Positions 1-11,655 of a DNA stretch of 64,000 nt are shown here, piece after piece. Each line of letters begins with the position of its first letter. The first letter of the stretch is position 1. The stretch is from Saururus chinensis (lineage: Eukaryota > Streptophyta > Magnoliopsida > Piperales > Saururaceae). The translations under genes and the position numbers were made by a program. A model generated the notes under the pieces. That model saw nothing but the letters and a program-made list of their open reading frames with translations, made no database searches and was not told the origin of the DNA. The stretch is from contig CP141143.1 of NCBI GenBank assembly GCA_035235625.1, forward strand, positions 19,699,092 to 19,763,091, written 5' to 3'.

Positions 1-333
1 AATCTTAAGGAGGATAAAGTTATTCAAAGCACTACAAAGGAAGAAGAGGAAGTTCTAAGCTCTACCCGGAAAAACTCTCACGGTAGGAGCTAAACATGAA
101 TACATATATGTACATCAAGTCAAATCAAACATTTTCCATACATACAGCACAATTTAAACATACCTCATAAAATAATCACATAGATAAGATAACCACATGG
201 ATTTAGTTGATTCTCTATAGAGTACTATCATAAACCTAAATCTATAGAAAATCAATCACCACGGGTGCTCGAAGCTGATAGATAATCATAACCAATCTCT
301 GGCCTAATCACCTTAAGGCAATCTCTAACGGGT
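1..333. repeat. Dispersed repeat, copy A, left part (host of the giant MULE)
   Basis: This stretch matches 33108-33471 closely, including the shared pieces AATCTTAAGGAGGATAAAGT, TCTCACGGTAGGAGCTAAA and CACCTTAAGGCAAT. It is the left half of a repeat whose right half resumes at 21413. The class of the repeat is unknown. It carries no convincing coding sequence and continues beyond the window start. Confidence 0.85.
325..333. repeat. Target site duplication, left (CTAACGGGT)
   Basis: Nine bases directly outside the left terminus of the 21-kb element, repeated exactly at 21413-21421 outside the right terminus. Nine bases is the usual target duplication of Mutator-like elements. The paralogous repeat has a single copy at 33463-33471. 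Confidence 0.95.
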
Positions 334-498
334 GGACGCGAATCTGCTGGGGAGGGTATTTCGCTCAGCACCGATTGGCCACCAATGGTTGCTTACCATG
401 TCACAAACGCCAGCAGATCTGGATGGCATTTGGGTTCACGGTTTGGCATTTGGGTTCACGGCGACATGGAACCGAGAATTGGTTCACGTTCACGGAAC
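334..498 (+). repeat. Left terminal inverted repeat of the giant MULE
   Basis: Reads GGACGCGAATCTGCTGGGGA and continues to CACGGAAC. It is matched in reverse complement by 21231-21412. The right copy has an extra stretch of about 16 bases near the motif AGCAGAT. Weaker similarity continues to about 690. An open frame here is also read, in part, at the right end, which is expected from the repeat and is not evidence of a gene. Confidence 0.93.
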
Positions 499-649
499 TA
501 GGATTTGGGTCACGTTTAAATTAATAGACATAGAACCGGAAACCTGGGTTCCTAACCAAGACAGAACCAGGTAATCAAAACCAACCTCTCGTACAATAGA
601 CGCGAATCAAGAAGCTCAGTGATTTTTTCCCGCTTCTGGTACTTGCTCC

Positions 650-1210
650 CTCGGAGTCGACGTCGCCACCGGAACTGCAGCGCCTCCCTCTTGATCGCCA
701 CCGAAACTGTCCACTGCAGAGCCTCCCTTTCGAAGTACCACCGGAACTGTCCCTTGCAACGCCTCCCTTTTGATCGCCATCGGCCCTTGCAGCGCCTCCC
801 TTTTGATCGCCACCGCATAGACTCGACCTTGACCAAATCCCCGCCGGAAAACTAGTCAAAAGAACACAAGAGAGAAGATCGGGAGAAAAAGCCCAAACCT
901 TTTTCCCGCCTGTCATACCTCCTCCCTCCTAATCGACCGTCACCGCTGGAACGGAGGAAGTCGGAGCGCCTCCCTCTTCATCGCCAGTGACCAAACTGCA
1001 GCTGGAAAAGCCTCTATTTTTCTTGCCTTTCACACCTCCTCCATCCCGATCGACCATCACCATCGAAACCGAGGAAGTCGGAGTGCCACCCTCTTGATCA
1101 ACCACGACCACTTAGCTGCCAGAAAAGCCTCCCTTTTTCCTGGCTCTCACACCTCCTCCCTCCTGATTGGCCGGCACTACCGGAACCAAGGAAGTCGCAG
1201 CGGCTCCCAA
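650..1210 (+). repeat. Subterminal tandem repeats near the left end of the MULE
   Basis: Two families are visible. From about 683 to 820 a 33-40 bp unit built on GCCTCCCTTTTGATCGCCAC occurs about four times. From about 916 to 1210 a unit of about 113-120 bp beginning CACCTCCTCC occurs about 2.5 times (starts near 916, 1029 and 1149), each with GAGGAAGTCGGAG or a close variant. Open frames through this tract on both strands look like repeat artefacts. Subterminal repeats are common in MULEs and may bind transposase (inference). Confidence 0.75.
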
Positions 1211-2252
1211 ATAGTAATGCCAAATATCTCTTCATCTGTCTCTTATATCAGTGTTTCTGCATTAATTTTCTCTATCTAGTCCCTGCTTATTCTGTATATG
1301 TTGGTGAAGCATGGTGCGGGGGTCGCCTGTATTTCGTGCTCTGTTTCTATCCGATCTCTCAATTGGTTCATTGCATTTGTGTCTAGTTGAGCAGTAATGT
1401 GCTTTCATTTGGACGTTGTTTTCTTTTGTTCATTTGGGACTTGCTCCATGCTGCCATATTCATTTGTTTTTAATTTTTCTGATTAGGGTCTGTCCAACTT
1501 TTTGGTTATTTTTGTCTGTTGAATAATAGTCACTTTGTTCTTCTATGAATTTCTTTCTTTTTCAGTTTGCCACGCTCAATTTCTCAAAAAAAACCTCTTA
1601 ATGTCTGTTATAAAATTATCTTTTGATGCTCAATTGTTGGTCTATGTTGTGAGCTATTTTGTCAATTATATCTCTTTCTTAGGACGTGAGACTTTGAAAT
1701 CCCTCATATGGTCAGATTGTTCATATTTTGATCGCCATTCACGTCACTTTTAAAGATATTTGCTTAATGCTACAAACTACATACAGGCATCTCATTTGTG
1801 CATTTGCTTGTGAATGTGGCTTACATTCATGATTATTGTTTAGCTTGGTCTTAACTCCTTTTCGTGTTGTTTACCCCTGTGTTTCATCTTTCTCTATGAC
1901 TTTGACTTAAGCTTGACTGCTCTTGTATTTTTAGCATTATCGATGATAATCCTATTATCAATAAATTAAGTATGTGCCACATTTTCCAAGCATTATTGCT
2001 AAAACCATGTTAGCATTATTAGTAAATTGTTATCGTATAATTGCTAAGAATTTATAACATGATTTGTATAATGATTTGGCTTTATTGTTATAACGTTTGA
2101 ACAAGCTTATTGATGTATGTTTCACCAACTATTTTAATTTTCTTTTTTCATTTTAAAAGATTCATAAGTAAAAATGATTCTTGAATTGAGATCTCTACTC
2201 ATAAGATATTGAATTATATGGCTATGTTATTCATGGGGTATACTAAATACTT
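1211..2252. other. Non-coding stretch inside the MULE
   Basis: T-rich sequence without a convincing reading frame or recognisable repeat. It lies just upstream of the Ulp1-type gene and probably includes its promoter and 5' leader, but no clear TATA element could be assigned. Confidence 0.5.
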
Positions 2253-2287
2253 TTGTTAAACATCTATATACCTTCGTACTCATCCAT

Positions 2288-5200
2288 GGATATCTATGCA
2301 GAAGTTTTTGAAATGAAGAAGAGGAGCTCAGGCCTTGCAGTAGGGTCAAAAAATATTAGGCGTGAGTCACTAAAAGTCCCTTGCACCCCCATGGGACTAG
2401 CAAAGTCAATCAACATTCTCTCTACCATACCGCAGGTGAAGAACTTGGTTGGCCAGACCCCATTCATCAAATTGCTTGATGCCATAACCATTATTTGTCA
2501 GGCATCACTGTTTGAAGTTATTTTGGGTTATTGGTCTGAGGCTCAACCTGGGGTCACATTCAGGGGACACAGAGTGGACTTTACTATGGAGGATGTGGCC
2601 CTCATCACTAGCCTAAAAATGGGGGGCGATCGGGTGGTATTCGGCCAAAAACGAGAGAGGGGTGATTTTTGTAAGCGCCATTTTGGGAAGAAGGTTACAA
2701 GGTCTGAAATTGAAAGGAAACTGGACCTGTTACAAGGCAAGACCGATTCTAAATCAATGGAGGATTGTGCAAGATTGATCATCTTGCACATTTTTGTATG
2801 CCTTCTATTTCCTCAGACCAACCATGTGGTAAAGAACGAGTTAGTTGACCTGGTGGAAGACATGGGCAACCTCCATCGGTATGACTGGCCTCAAGCCATT
2901 TATGACTTTTTAGTAAGTTCAGCCTTAGCCCTCCATAGGAAGCTTGTGTTGAAGGAGGAAGGCAAGTTTGAGGGATACGGATCATTGATTGGAGCCGCAT
3001 TTGTCCTACAGGTATTTTATACTTTGTACATATAATTATATTTCATTTTTATGTGGGAGCTACAAGATACTAATGCATATCTATTATATGTCATAGGTGT
3101 GGGTGTTTGAGCATTTTCGGATGTTCATATCCCCTATGCTGGAGAAGCTACCCCGATTTTGCAAATGGCCAAATTGTGGCCTTGTGAAGGGTGAAAAAGA
3201 GGGAACACACCATAGGTCGGTGGGTAGATATGCACAATTGTTCAAATATGTGAGACCACAAGAGGTAATTGCAACAAGATAATATATATAATGAATTATT
3301 TGAGAGTTTTTTAAGAGTTGTTCAACTCTTAATTTTATTGAAAGTTGGATGTTAAATCATTGTGCATATGTTAACTGCAGGTTTTATCTGTGTTGGTTCC
3401 TCGCCGCAAATGAGTCATATCTATTTGAAGGGGCAAGAAAAACTTCAAAGAAAAGGAAGGTAGGAGTCGAGGCTCTGGAGCAGGGGAAGGATAGTGGGGG
3501 AGGGCTATTGGTCTTGAAGTCCTCCATAGAGAATATGTCCTCTGCACTTGGAGTTGTGCAGAGTGCCATGTATATATTGCATGAGGAGGGTTACCATACA
3601 GGCCAGCTATATGGTGTAATTGACACCATTTCAGAAAACTTTTCAAAATTTAAAAGCATGGCCAATCATTTGGTGAAGAGGCCACTGAAGAAGATGAGGC
3701 ATGCCTCACCCCCTAGAGCTGGGAACAAGGAGGAAGGTGGTGAAGCAGCTAATGAAGATGACGGAGAGGAGAGTGATGATGTGGGAGGTGAGGGTGTGGA
3801 GGGGGAAGAGGCGGAGGAAGAGGAAGGAGATGAGGAAGAGGGGGGAGAGGAAGTAGAGGACAAAGAGGAGGGGGAAAGGAGGGGGAGAAGATGGGGGTGA
3901 GGAGGAAGGAGAGGATGGAGGCGAGGAGGGGGGAGAGAAGGAAGGAGAGGATGGGGCAGAGGAGGGGGGAGATGATGGGGCAGAGGAGGGGGAGATGATG
4001 GGGCAGAGGAGGGGGAGAGAAGGAAGGAGAGGAGGGGGGAGATGATGGGGCAGAGGAGGGGGGAGAGGAGGAAGGAGAGGAGGGGGGAGAGGAGCAAGAG
4101 GTGGGTAAGAGAGAGGAAGGGCCAGATGGGGATGAGAGAAAGAAGGATGAGGAGGGAGATGGATATAAGAATAGGGGTGTTGAGAATGTGGAATGTCCAT
4201 CGAAGAGGCCTGTACGGGTGAAATATAAAACCAAGAAGTATGGGACTCCATTTACACAAGAGACGAAGAGAACAAAGAGGGAGAATAAGGCATTGATTGA
4301 AGACGTGGAGGCTGCAACAATTGTTGTTTCTTCCCAGCCCTCAACCAAGCAAACAGTCCCTACCAGCCTTCGCCAGCCATTGAAGATAAATTTATGCAAT
4401 CCTCTCTCTAATTTGACTAAGTGGGACCAAGATACTATTGAAAAATTCATTAAAGACGGGAGCCACTCCGTGGTGGGGGTTGTTGTCGCTGACAAAGACT
4501 TGATAGATATGTTGAAGGCGGAGTACATATCCTCTAATGTAAGACTACAATTTCTCCCTTTTACATCTTAACTAGTCAATATTGCTTATATATTAAATGT
4601 ATGTTTCGATGCATGTAGGTTATAGATGCATATATGTATATGCTAGAGCAGAGGGCCTCTAGATCAACTGGAAATGCCTTTCCCAAATGCCACTTTGGGA
4701 GCTTTGCCTTGCAATATTATTTCACCCAGGTATGGTCAACAGTATAATGTCTATTTATTGGATTAAGTTAGGTTATGGACTAAGTCAAATCCACACCAAT
4801 TGCAACAGAAGGATGTGGCAAAAGACATAATGGATGACCTGGCGACCACTTGTTTTGGAGTTGATAAAGATTGCCCTGACATTATCTTCTTACCACTATG
4901 TGACAATGCACATTTCCACTTGTTGGTGGTAGATGTGACCGAGGGTGAAGTGAAATGGTTTGATTCAATGCCAGGGTATGGCCATAAGAAAAGGCTTCCG
5001 AATGTGAGGAAATTGGTGAGTAATTGTATGATTAAGTTAAAATGTCTTTTTTTAGTGATGGCTTTTAAACTAATTCAGCTAATATGTCTAGGTTGCAAAC
5101 ATAAGAGTATTACTTGAGGAGCACCTTAAGGATTTTAATCCTAAGAAGTGGAAGATCAATAGTCAAAAGGGACCATATCAAGGCAACGGGGTTGATTGTG

Positions 5201-5423
5201 GGTTCTTCCTCATGCGTACAGTCTATTGCATTAGTTCTGGACTGCCGGTTGATTTTACTCAGGTATATGGCCTAATTGTAGATATCTATTTTAGTTTCTT
5301 CTTTGTACCTTCATTCAAAGTGAGGGGATGCAATATTAATTGTTTCAACTATTTTAGGAAGATATCTCTCAGCGCTTGAGACTTGTAATGGCTGCAGAGA
5401 TATTGAGAGGCTATGTTGAATGA
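2288..5423 (+). CDS. Ulp1-type (C48) cysteine protease gene carried by the MULE, frame damaged
   Basis: Seven exons can be read: 2288-3011 (or from ATG 2253), 3097-3264, 3381-4538, 4619-4729, 4809-5015, 5092-5262 and 5358-5423. All have GT-AG borders, and every exon I measured after the first keeps frame. The N-terminal part resembles the plant mobile region found before Ulp1 domains in MULE and Ulp1 proteins (DUF1985-like; family call from memory). A Glu-rich acidic tract follows. The C-terminal peptidase region carries the four hallmark residues: His in AHFHLLVVD, Asp in VKWFDSM, Gln in YQGNGVDCG and Cys in VDCGFF. It belongs to the SUMO-protease superfamily, but activity is unproven. Exon 3 starts and ends in one frame, while its middle (about 3405-3900) is open only in the +1 frame. 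Two compensating frameshifts are therefore needed, one near 3400 and one in the purine-rich tract. It is a damaged or allelic copy. Confidence 0.8.
3760..4095 (+). repeat. Purine-rich low-complexity tract within the Ulp1-type gene
   Basis: Iterated GAGGAGGGGGGAGA and GATGATGGGGCAGAGGAGG units make an acidic Glu/Gly-rich tract. Such tracts slip in replication, and one of the two frame changes of the surrounding exon falls here. Long Pro/Ser-rich open frames on the opposite strand are shadows of this tract. Confidence 0.85.
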
Positions 5424-5878
5424 GTAGGAACCTCTACGTGATGGTAAGAAACTTAAAGTTTATATATTTCTGATGAAAACTATATTGATGGTACATTTTA
5501 GCATTTATTTTGATAGATTTCATCTCTCTTCCAATGGACCATATTAGTTAAAATTGTGACTCATATACGTTAATCTTGTTTAGATAGGAACGTTTTGTTG
5601 TTATACTATCTTTTGATATTACTATATAATATAGCATTGTTTCAGTATCAATCTAAGAAGACAACTATCTTTTTCTGAAATGATTTTGTATTTCTAATCT
5701 TACAGTTTTTGGACGAGAAGTTAAAGGAAACAGTGCACAGGTAACTTCTTTACCTACCTCTAGTTTTTAGCTCATCTTGTTCAGGTTTTCAATGGATGGT
5801 TTATTTGTTGCTTAAGTAGATTGAAATGTCACTTTTAGAGGTTTGATTATGCAAGTATGACCAACTGCTTTAGCAGAT
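5424..5878 (+). other. Spacer between the protease gene and the GEX3-like fragment
   Basis: AT-rich. One small exon-like piece (about 5705-5742) ends at a GTAACT donor and is preceded by TTACAG. It would encode FLDEKLKETVHR. I cannot assign it; it could be a further piece of the captured gene or a terminal exon of the protease locus. Confidence 0.4.
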
Positions 5879-6589
5879 ATATTTGGTCGCAGAAGGCAGA
5901 GTTGTAAAAATTTGGCCTTCAAGAATAGGGTCTGGTGAACTTGTTGTGGAAGTTTTGTTTGGTCCAGAAGCAGCTAGGGGAGGCTCTGGCAAAATTGTTG
6001 GAATATCCATAAGCATTTTGGAGTTTCTCATTATATATCAACGTCAAAAATAGGGGACTCTGCATATAGGCTGCATGGGCATCATCTTTGGAGTTCAGGG
6101 CCTGTACTCCATCGGTTCGGCTATAGCCAAGGCTGCAAGGAGAATGTGACCAATTGTTATTTCACTTCAGCCCCTGTTATAGATCATTGCCAAGGAAGTC
6201 TCCATGTGAGGTCTCATTAAACCTATTTTACATTTCATTCCTCATTTATCTTTCCGCTATTACTGTCCATTTCTTTTTATTTTCACCTTCCCCATCATTT
6301 GAATTTGTAATGTTTTTCACCATTCTCATCCTGTTCAAGCAGATGGTAAATACTAAAGGTCAGCTTTATTCCTTGTCTATTCAGAAGCCTCATTATAACT
6401 GGATACAGGATTTTAGTGAAGTAGACAACATTTTTACAGTGGCTCCAGGAAACAATGGTTGCCTCTTCCTGGCTTTCCCGACGAGATCTATCATAATGGC
6501 ACTTGAAGTTTCATCTGGAAATGTTATTTGGAAACAAAGTGTTGGCCCCTTGAATACACAGGAGAGTTCCCCTGTGGTTGATTCCAATG
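5879..6589 (+). pseudogene. GAMETE EXPRESSED 3-like (PQQ-repeat) gene fragment, frameshifted
   Basis: Two consecutive exon blocks resemble plant GEX3, a membrane-associated PQQ/beta-propeller-like protein of gametes. The first (5879-6206) reads YLVAEGRVVKIW, then GSGKIVGISIS, then in other frames LYINVKNRGL and GHHLWSSGPVLHRFGY...CYFTSAPVIDHC. The second (about 6344-6589) reads GQLYSLSIQKPHYNWIQDFS, then VAPGNNGCLFL, ALEVSSGNVIWKQS and SSPVVDSNG. Block one needs at least two frame changes (about 6020-6065), so it cannot be translated as is. The intron between the blocks (6207-6343) is retained, showing a genomic rather than cDNA copy. Only the 3' half of the gene is present, and it runs into an uncoupling-protein fragment through one intron. 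Family call from memory of GEX3 proteins. Confidence 0.8.
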
Positions 6590-6767
6590 GTAAATGTTTT
6601 TGACATATTATCTCTGTCACAGATTCTGATGTATGGACGGTAATTATTTTCTTGCCATACTCATTTCTACCATTGGCATCTTTATCATTTTGAAATGAGG
6701 CAGTTTTCATTATTTTCTTATGTTTCTTCTGCATTTTTGTGAATGCATTGTTGTGGCCATTGTACAG

Positions 6768-8660
6768 ATTTGCACAATCCCTTTGGATACTGCAAAAGTC
6801 AGTTGCGACTTCGGAAAAAGCTGCTTCAGGAGATGTTGGAGTACCAAAATACAAGGGAATGTTGGGTATTGTTGCGACAATAGCAAGGGAAGAAGGTTTG
6901 GTGGCTCTATGGAAGGGCATTGTACTAAGGTTGCATCGTCAGTGTATTTATGGAGGGCTACGGATTGGGTTATACGAACCAGTATGTCTTGGGTCCTTTC
7001 TCCAGTTGATTGCCTACACATTCAATAGTTATATTGACATTTTTTATGTGTTGATGTCGTGCTGGAATATTGTGCAGGTTAAATCCTTTTATGTTGGTAA
7101 GAATTTTGTTGGCGATGCTCCATTATCCAAAAGGATACTTGCTGCGCTTACAACTGGTGTGTTATGAGTACTAGCAATGTTTTTATTCATGCTTTGGAGC
7201 AACAAAAACAAAATCTTGGCGCAATCTACTAGGTGTAAACTCATTGTTCATTGATTTTCTCAATTTTAATGTCAAACAGGTGCTATAGCAATCATTGTGG
7301 CCAATCCAACAGATCTTGTGAAGGTTCGCCTTCAATCTGATGGGAAGCTTCCTCCTGGTGTACCTAGGCGTTATTCTGGTGCATTAAGTGCTTATTCAAC
7401 AGTTATCAAACATGTACTAACTTTTTCATTCTAATCATGTCATAACAAGTACCAATATAACTAAAAAATTATCCATATTTTAGGAAGGATTTGGAGCCTT
7501 ATGGACTGGAATTGGGCCTAATATTGCCCGAAATGCCATTATTAATGCTGCTGAGATTGCCAGTTATGATCAAGTGAAAGAGGTATAACTTATACAATAT
7601 TTGATCTTTACTCTGTGTTAGCCTAATATATTTCTGCATTCTGCAATTTATCACAATTTTTTAATGTTTTTTTCAATGCAAACAATTCTGAAAATTCTAG
7701 GTTTTACAGATAATGTTATTACGCATCTATTGGATGGTCTAGGAGCAGGGTTCTTTGCAGTGTGTATTGGTTCCACTGTTGATGGGAGACTCAACATACA
7801 AAAATACACTAGACTGCTTCAGCAAGACTTTGAAAAATGACGTATTTCCTATTTTGAGATAGCTTCCTTTCTTTGAAGTTATTTAGTTGGTAGTTGGTAT
7901 TTTCTGTATCATGAAACTGAATAGGATGTGAAATTTGTAACCTATAGCTGCCCTGCTGTTTCTTCAGGGACCTTTGGCATTCTACAAAGTATTTATCCCT
8001 AATTTTGGTCGGCTTGGATCATGGAATGTGATCATGTTTCCGACCTTGGAGTAGGTCAAGTTGAAATTTCCTTTTTTTTTTAAATGTTGCCTATCTATCT
8101 ATATAAGTTGAATTTGTTGTCTTTAGCTACTTAGGATGATATGTTTAGATGGAGTCGGAAATTGATTAAACAATTTTTGCTTTGCGTTTTATTTTTGGTC
8201 AGTTGATCCCCTGAAAGTTTTGCTTTATGGTCATAGCCACTGGATATTGAGTTGGGTTCAAACAGACCCAATAATCTCAATACCTTCTAAAACATTTCTA
8301 GTTAACATTATCAAATCAAGTAGTTAAATTCCCAGTATACTTTCTGAAACATTTCCAGTTAACTTTTATTTGTTGACACTATACCAACACGTCTGAGTAT
8401 GAACTGGGCAATTAGTATTGATTTAATTTGTATGTGAAAAAAGAAATATTCTGAACTTAAAGTCAGATATGGAGATATTTATTTGAGTCTGCGTCATCGT
8501 CATTGTTGATCTCTTAATTAACAATTAATGGTGTTGCTACTTTCACGTTTTTATTCATATTGTTCCTTTTTTGTATGAATAGGCCAAGAAATTCTTCAGA
8601 AGAGATTCAGCTAGTTGTACAAACTGGATTTCCAGTCATTCCGAGGGAAAAATAGATATG
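6768..8660 (+). pseudogene. Mitochondrial uncoupling protein (UCP/PUMP) pseudogene, 5' truncated
   Basis: Exons read in order: 6768-6981, 7078-7156, 7280-7413, 7484-7582, about 7682-7841, 7968-8050 and about 8583 onward. They encode TIPLDTAKV (the carrier PxDxxK signature region), YKGMLGIVATIAREEGL, LRIGLYEP, LTTGAIAIIVANPTDLVKVR, GIGPNIARNAIINAAE, GFTDNVITHLLDGLGAGFF and [16 protein letters not shown]. This is a plant inner-membrane carrier of the uncoupling-protein family. The first exon is missing. Damage seen: a frame change right after TAKV (about 6800-6825); an acceptor that reads GCAA instead of the expected GCAG before 7682; and a gap after GSTVD near 7775 where the third carrier signature should continue, with a frame change. 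Introns are kept, so the copy came from genomic DNA. It directly follows the GEX3-like fragment, giving a chimeric locus. Confidence 0.88.
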
Positions 8661-9689
8661 CAGACAAAAGGTGCTGTGGGAGTTTTTCCTATTGTTGACT
8701 AATAAGTTTTCCCAGTGCTAGAGTGTCCTTTCATTATAAACATTGCCTCAGAGTTTCTGGAATTTGTTGAGCGGAATTTGCAGCAAAGACGTATAATTTA
8801 ATATCTACAGACTAGACCTACTTAATTTGTGCTCTTTTACAGGATAAGTTGTTCAAACATTTTGCCCTTGTGGTAATCGAAACTTCAGGAATCTTTTCCA
8901 CTGCAGTGTTTTGCTGTAAGGGAGCAATTATAAAAGAAATGGGGGTTTTTAATGGCCTAACGGTGTGTAACATCAAAACATGGACGTCTATAGTGATACT
9001 TTCTTTTTGGCCGATTAAAGTCGCATCACGGTTGAGGTCTCTCACAGGTTAATAAAGATCTGGAGAAGGCCACCTCGTACTCTGGTTGCACTGGTTCAAT
9101 CTTCGTCCTTCCGTGAATTCTTTCTAATCATATTGATCGATACGGGATAATTGATTAATGCGCCATTGCCCAATGAATTAGCGTTGCTTGTCAAAGATTA
9201 GTGTACAAAAAATTGTAAGTGGCTTATCTATCTACTTTGGACGTGCCTTTTTTAAAATTCTCACTTGTTCGGCAAATTTGGTTCAAACTGATCTCCGGTT
9301 TAAATTCTACAAACTTATAAACGACTTTGCCACAAGCTTAAATCTTTGCAAATCATGTACATCATTTCTCATTTCTTTCGGCCTTCTCTGTTCCTTTATC
9401 TCCAATTTAATTGATATTTATAAATTGTATTACTGTATACAGCAGGTTGAGTAACGATAGGAATTTTTATTTTTACCTATGTACCCATATTTTTCACCTT
9501 TATCCATCTTTAAAACTTAATTTAACTATTGAATTTTTTTTATTGAACTAGAAAATATTTATATTTGTTAAACTTTCAAACTTTTTGTATTGTCCTCAAT
9601 TGGTATGTGATATGAACGTATTTTGATAAAATTATTTACGATAATTTTATAAATAATTATCACATGTTTTAACTAAAAATGCTCATATC
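8661..9689. other. AT-rich stretch without a gene
   Basis: Possible 3' flank of the captured uncoupling-protein gene up to about 9050, then AT-rich sequence. Short open frames here show no recognisable protein. Confidence 0.5.
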
Positions 9690-11655
9690 ACGTTTGAAAC
9701 AATATCGCCACAACGTTGCAGCGTTATAGCGGCAATGTTGCTAAATTATCGCTGCAACATCGCAGCAATAACGCTGCAACGTTGCAGCAATATCGCTACA
9801 ACATTGCAGCATTATGACTGTAATATTGCAACATTATTGAGGAACGCGACAATGTTGTAGCAATAACGCTACAACGTTGCAGCGTTATCGCGGCAACATT
9901 GCAATGTTATCGCTGCAACATCGCATCAATAACGCTACAACGTTGCAGCAATATCGCTACAATGTTGCAGCGGTATCACTGCAATGTTGCAACGTTATCG
10001 AGGAACGCTGCAACGTTGTAGCAATAACGCTACAACGTTGCAGCAATATCGCTACAACATTGCAGTGTTATCACTGCAATGTTGCAGCAATATCGCTACA
10101 ACGTTGCAACGTTATAGCGTTACGCGGCTACGTTGTAGCAATAACGCTACAACATTGCAGCATTATCGCTGAAACGTTGCAACGTTATCGCTGCAACATC
10201 GCATCAATAACGCTGCAACGTTGCAACAATATCGCTACAACGTTGCAGCGTTAACACAGCAATGTTGCAACGTTATCGAGGAACGTTGCAACGTTGTAGC
10301 AATAACGCTACAACGTTACAGAGTTATCGCGGCAATGTTGCAACGATATTGCTGCAACGTTGCAGCGTTATTGATGCGATGTTGCAGCGATAATTTTGCA
10401 ACATTGCCCGATAACGCTGCAACATTGTAGCGTTATTGCTACAACGTTGCCGCGTTCCTCGATTACGTTGCAATATTGCAGTCATAACGCTGCAACGTTG
10501 TAGCGATATTGCTGCAACGTTGCAGCGTTATTGATGCGATGTTGTAGCGATAACGTTGCAACGTTGCAGCGATAACGCTGCAACATTGTAGCGTTATTGC
10601 TACAACGTAGCCGCATAACGCTATAACGTTGCAACATTGCAGTGATAACGTTGCAACATTGTAGCGATATTGCTGCAACATTGCAGTGATAACACTGCAA
10701 TGTTGTAGCGATATTGCTGCAACATTGTAGCGATATTGCTGCAATGTTGTAGCGTTATTGATGCGATGTTGCAGCGATAATTTTGCAACGTTGCAGCGAT
10801 AACGCTGCAACATTGTAGCGTTATTGCTACAACGTAGCCGCATAACGCTATAACGTTGCAACATTGCAGTGATAACGTTGCAACATTGTAGCGATATTGC
10901 TGCAACATTGCAGTGATAACACTGCAATGTTGTAGCGATATTGCTGCAACATTGTAGCGATATTGCTGCAATGTTGTAGCGTTATTGATGCGATGTTGCA
11001 GCGATAATTTTGCAACGTTGCCGCGATAACGCTGCAACGTTGTAGCGTTATTGCTACAACGTTGCCGCGTTCCTCGATTACGTTGCAATATTGCAATCAT
11101 AACGCTGCAACGTTGTAGCGATATTGCTGCAACATTGCAGCGTTATTGATGCAATGTTGCAGCGATAACGTTGCAACGTTGCAGCGATAACATTGCAACG
11201 TTACAGCGATAACGCTGCAACATTGTAGCGTTATTGCTACAACATAGCCGCGTAACGCTATAACTTCCAACATTGCAGTCATAACGCTGCAACGTTGTAG
11301 CGATATTGCTGCAACATTGCAGTGATAACACTGCAATGTTGTAGTGATATTGCTGCAACATTGTAGCGATATTGCTGCAACGTTGTAGCGTTATTGATGC
11401 AATGTTGCAGCGATAATTTTGCAACGTTGCCGCGTTCCTCGATTACGTTGCAATATTGCAGTCATAACACTGCAACATTGTAGCGATATTGCTGCAACGT
11501 TGCAGCGTTATTGCTACAATGTTGCCTCGTTCCTCGATAACGTTGTAACATTGCAGCGATAACGCTGCAACGTTGTAGCGATATTGCTGCAATGTTGCAG
11601 CGTTATTGTTGCAATGTTGCAGCGGTAAGGCTGCAATGTTTTAGTGATTTTATAG
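9690..11655. repeat. Array of near-palindromic ~22-bp repeats with internal inversion
   Basis: About 2 kb of units approximating GTTGCAGCGTTATCGCTGCA, with period 21-22 bp. Each unit is almost its own reverse complement. A marker variant reads ATCGAGGAACGC on the left (near 9840, 10000 and 10277) and its reverse complement GCGTTCCTCGAT on the right (near 10452, 11066, 11437 and 11529), so the array flips between about 10290 and 10450. In the right part a higher-order period of about 227 bp is visible, for example GATAACGCTGCAACATTG at 10571 and 10798. All open frames here (repeated LQRYRCNVAA-type peptides) are repeat artefacts. Confidence 0.93.

Noticed and set aside
332..574. 80-residue frame at the left end (ANLLGRVFRSAPIGHQWLL)
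   Set aside because: It lies in the terminal inverted repeat and is mirrored at 20836-21453 for that reason. No family match and no splice context.
552..1111. Several frames with repeated GGAAR / KREALQ peptides
   Set aside because: Products of the subterminal tandem repeats.
3666..4528. Reverse-strand Pro/Ser-rich frames of 180-260 codons
   Set aside because: Shadows of the purine-rich acidic tract of the Ulp1-type gene on the other strand.
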